Under the pieces are notes generated by a model, which did not search any database, had not been told where the DNA came from, and saw only the letters and a list, made by a program, of their open reading frames with translations. Made by a program: the position numbers and the translations under genes. A stretch of DNA of 22,547 nt from Deltaproteobacteria bacterium (GTDB lineage Bacteria; Desulfobacterota; Desulfobaccia; Desulfobaccales; 0-14-0-80-60-11): positions 1 through 22,547 of the forward strand of contig JAKAGH010000007.1 of NCBI GenBank assembly GCA_021817645.1. Direction: 5' to 3'. Below are positions 20,199 to 22,547 of this stretch, in pieces. Numbering within the stretch: the first letter of the stretch is position 1; every line of letters starts with the position of its first letter.

Positions 20199-21557
20199 TC
20201 ACCCCCCATTCATATCCAATCTCTTCAGCTTCCGCCATAAAGAGACCCGGTCGATGCCCAGCACCTCCGCGGCTTTGGTCTTGTTGCCGTTCATCTGTTT
20301 GAGGATGTAAGCGATGTATTCCTGCTCGTTTTCTTCCAGGGTGGGGAATTCCTTTTTCGGGCGGCGCTGCACCTGGAAGCCGGGTTGCTGGAAGTCCTTG
20401 GGCAGGTGGGTCACTTCGATGACCGGACCCGCGGCCAGGGTCACGGCCCGTTCCATGATGTTTTCCAGTTCCCGGATATTGCCGGGAAATTCGTAATCCA
20501 TCAGCAGATTCATCACCTCGCCGTCGATCCGCTCGATCTGCTTGCCCTGGGCCGCGGCGAATTTCTGCAGGAAGTGCTGGCAGAGCAAGGGGATGTCGTC
20601 CCGGCGCTCCGCCAGGGTGGGCACGTACAGGGTCACCACGTTGATGCGGTAGTACAGATCCTGGCGGAAGGCCCCCCGTTCCACCTGCCCTTTCAGGTCC
20701 TTATTGGTGGCGGCCAGGATGCGGATATCCACCGGGGTTTCGGTGGTGCCGCCCACCCGGATCAGGGTCTTTTCCTGGAGGACCCGGAGCAGCTTCACCT
20801 GCATGGACAGGGGCATGTCGCCGATTTCATCCAGGAAGATGCTGCCCCCGGGGGCCGATTCCAGTAGTCCTTTCTTGACGGCCCGGGCGCCGGTGAAGGC
20901 CCCCCGTTCATGGCCGAAGAGTTCGCTGGCCAGCAGTTCCTCGGTGAAGGCCCCGCAGTTGATAGCCAGAAAGCGTTTGTCCACCCGGCGGCTCAGGTGA
21001 TGGATGGCCTTGGCCACCAGTTCCTTGCCGGTGCCGGTTTCCCCCAGGATGAGGACGGTGGCTTCGGTGGGCGCGATCTGCTGGATGGTGCTTTTTAAGG
21101 CCTCGATTTGAGGGGTTTTGCCAATGAGCAGGGGGAGGCCTTTCTGGCTCTCCACCTGGCGCTTCAGGTCCGCCACTTCCTGGCGCAGCCAACGCTTCTC
21201 CAGGGCCTTGCGCACCAGGATGCGCATTTCCTCGATTTTATAGGGCTTGGCCAGGTAGTGGTACGCCCCTTTCTGCATGGCCTCCACCGCGGACGACACG
21301 GTGGCGTAGCCGGTGATCATGATCACCTCCGTATCCGGGGAGAGTTCCTTGGTGCGCTCCAGCACCTGGACGCCGTCCACCTGCTGCATGCGCAAATCGG
21401 TCATCACCAGGTCGAACTCGCCTTTTTCCAACTCCTGAAAGGCCTGGAACCCCGATTCCACGGCCACGGTGTCGTGGCCTTCTTTGCTCAGGACGTGGTC
21501 CAGGTTTTCCCGGGCGATGAGTTCGTCTTCCACGATGAGAATCCGGGCGCGCTTCAT
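20199..21557 (-). CDS. NtrC-family sigma-54-dependent response regulator
   Basis: This 452-residue regulator has three domains. The receiver at about 1-125 has ILIVEDE, phospho-acceptor Asp54 in LVMTDLRM, ITGYAT and LAKPYK. The AAA+ sigma-54 activation domain has Walker A GETGTGKE at 172-179, the GAFTGA loop at 219-224 that contacts sigma-54, and SIFLDEIGD as Walker B. The C-terminal Fis-type helix-turn-helix includes NGNKTKAAEVLGIDRVSLWR. All key residues are present, so it should activate sigma-54 promoters on phosphorylation. The start ATG at 21557 overlaps the kinase stop (ATGA), with AGAGG upstream; a TTG 12 codons earlier is less likely. Candidate targets are the GG-N10-GA promoters at 3360, 3578 and 15785, by inference. 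Confidence 0.95.
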   Translation of the reverse strand: MKRARILIVEDELIARENLDHVLSKEGHDTVAVESGFQAFQELEKGEFDLVMTDLRMQQVDGVQVLERTKELSPDTEVIMITGYATVSSAVEAMQKGAYHYLAKPYKIEEMRILVRKALEKRWLRQEVADLKRQVESQKGLPLLIGKTPQIEALKSTIQQIAPTEATVLILGETGTGKELVAKAIHHLSRRVDKRFLAINCGAFTEELLASELFGHERGAFTGARAVKKGLLESAPGGSIFLDEIGDMPLSMQVKLLRVLQEKTLIRVGGTTETPVDIRILAATNKDLKGQVERGAFRQDLYYRINVVTLYVPTLAERRDDIPLLCQHFLQKFAAAQGKQIERIDGEVMNLLMDYEFPGNIRELENIMERAVTLAAGPVIEVTHLPKDFQQPGFQVQRRPKKEFPTLEENEQEYIAYILKQMNGNKTKAAEVLGIDRVSLWRKLKRLDMNGG

Positions 21558-22547
21558 GAGGATGGCCTCTTTTCTTGACTCAGGGGCTGGCAAGGCAGGC
21601 GGATGATAAAACGGGTCCCTTCCCCCTCTTTGCTCTCCACCGTAATGGAGCCATGATGCTTATCGATAATGCCGTAGACGATGGACAACCCCAAACCCGT
21701 GCCCGCGCCGATCTCCTTGGTGGTAAAGAAGGGATCAAAGACCCGGTCTATTTCCTCCTTGGGAATCCCCACGCCAGTGTCTTCCACAGTGATCACCGCG
21801 TCCCGGCCTCCGGGGTCCTCGTGCGCGGCAATCCTGATTTCCCCGGGGGGCTCCTTGATGGCCTGCACCGCGTTCATCAGCAGATTGAGAAAGACCTCCT
21901 GCATGCGTTGGGCGTCGATCTGCAGGACCAGGTCCCCGGGCACCTCCTGGACGATGTCGATGCCGGGCGGCACCTGGCTGGAAATAAGCCTGACGGAGCG
22001 GCTGATCACGTCTTCCAGGGGGGTGGGCTTGAGAGCGAAATCCCGGACCCGGGAGAATTCCAGGAGTCCCTTGACGATATCCCGGGCCCGAAGGACCTCC
22101 TGCTCCACGTTGTTCAGCATTCGATTCAGGAAATCCAGGTCACCGTGACCCAACTCCTCCAGGACGATCTGGCAGGAAGTGGAAATGTTATTCAGGGGAT
22201 TGTTCAACTGGTGGGCAATGCCCGCGGTGAGTACCCCCAGGGAGGACATTTTCTTGGCCTGCACCAGTTGGTCCTGCCGCTTTTCGAGTTCCTCCACCAT
22301 GCGGTTGAAGCCTTCCACCACCCGCTGGGTTTCATCCCGGGTATCCAACACCGGCAGGGGCCGGAAATTCCCGTCGGCTATCCGGAGCGTGGTTTCTTCA
22401 ATCACCCGCAAGGGGCGGATAATTTTGCGGCTGACAATGAAGACGAAAAACCCCATAAAACCCAGAAATACTACCATGGAAAACAGAAGCTGGGTTTTTA
22501 AGGTCAGGATGATCTCCAGGATGCGCTGACGTTCAAACTTCACCAGG
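21554..22547 (-). CDS. Membrane sensor histidine kinase (HAMP-HisKA-HATPase), 5' end missing
   Basis: The reading frame is open to the right window edge; the N-terminal sensor domain lies outside. The visible 331 residues begin just before a transmembrane helix (LLFSMVVFLGFMGFFVFIVS). A HAMP linker follows (RKIIRPLRVIEETTLRIADG), then the HisKA region with GIAHQLNNPLNNIS, whose His codon is at 22211-22213. The ATPase has NLLMNAVQAI, DTGVGIP, FDPFFTTK and GTGLGLSIVYGI. A GTG at 22541-22543 could start translation, but a kinase starting directly at the second membrane helix would lack a sensor, so truncation is far more likely. The stop overlaps the start of the NtrC-type regulator by four bases, marking it as the cognate kinase. 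Confidence 0.93.
   Translation of the reverse strand, partial: LVKFERQRILEIILTLKTQLLFSMVVFLGFMGFFVFIVSRKIIRPLRVIEETTLRIADGNFRPLPVLDTRDETQRVVEGFNRMVEELEKRQDQLVQAKKMSSLGVLTAGIAHQLNNPLNNISTSCQIVLEELGHGDLDFLNRMLNNVEQEVLRARDIVKGLLEFSRVRDFALKPTPLEDVISRSVRLISSQVPPGIDIVQEVPGDLVLQIDAQRMQEVFLNLLMNAVQAIKEPPGEIRIAAHEDPGGRDAVITVEDTGVGIPKEEIDRVFDPFFTTKEIGAGTGLGLSIVYGIIDKHHGSITVESKEGEGTRFIIRLPCQPLSQEKRPSS

Overview
The window looks like a chromosomal segment of a GC-rich deltaproteobacterium (Desulfobacterota, possibly a sulfate-reducing or syntrophic lineage). That placement is an inference. It rests on the combination of TauE/SafE permeases, universal stress proteins, NtrC-type sigma-54 signalling and PEP-synthase-like proteins of a kind familiar from that group, plus dispersed palindromic repeats. 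No rRNA, tRNA, CRISPR array or insertion sequence was seen.

Layout. (1) 1-680: the start of a UspA gene leaving the window on the minus strand, then about 590 bases of dispersed hairpin repeats. (2) 681-11376: a signalling and stress cluster. A PEP-synthase-like dikinase (minus) is divergent from a plus-strand series: a small exported membrane protein, a TauE/SafE permease, UspA, a Cache-PAS histidine kinase, a stand-alone receiver and a second dikinase paralogue. Candidate sigma-54-type promoters face outward from the 550-bp divergent region. (3) 11491-12682: two small secreted proteins of one paralogous family on the minus strand. (4) 12916-15706: a second TauE cassette on the minus strand, made of a Usp-like/membrane fusion, TauE/SafE and a tandem UspA, again behind a candidate sigma-54-type promoter. 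(5) 16124-18133: a Lon-type protease with a complete response-regulator receiver inserted just before the AAA+ Walker A motif. (6) 18526-20149: a third secreted paralogue, a YajD-like HNH protein, and a RelE-type toxin-antitoxin pair whose toxin carries an amber codon at position 3. (7) 20199-22547: an NtrC-type sigma-54 activator and its HAMP histidine kinase (truncated by the window edge).

How it may work together (inference). Two TauE cassettes each pair a putative anion/sulfur-compound exporter with a small membrane partner and an ATP-binding Usp. Sigma-54-type promoter candidates precede both, and an NtrC-type regulator is encoded nearby. The receivers of that regulator and of the Lon fusion are about half identical by hand alignment, so one histidine kinase could drive both transcription and regulated proteolysis. 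The two dikinase-like proteins keep the ATP-grasp and phosphohistidine modules but carry an unfamiliar C-terminal domain of about 300 residues where PEP synthase has its PEP/pyruvate barrel. They may phosphorylate an unknown acceptor. The Lon-receiver fusion and the dikinase/TauE/Usp cluster are the most novel-looking content.
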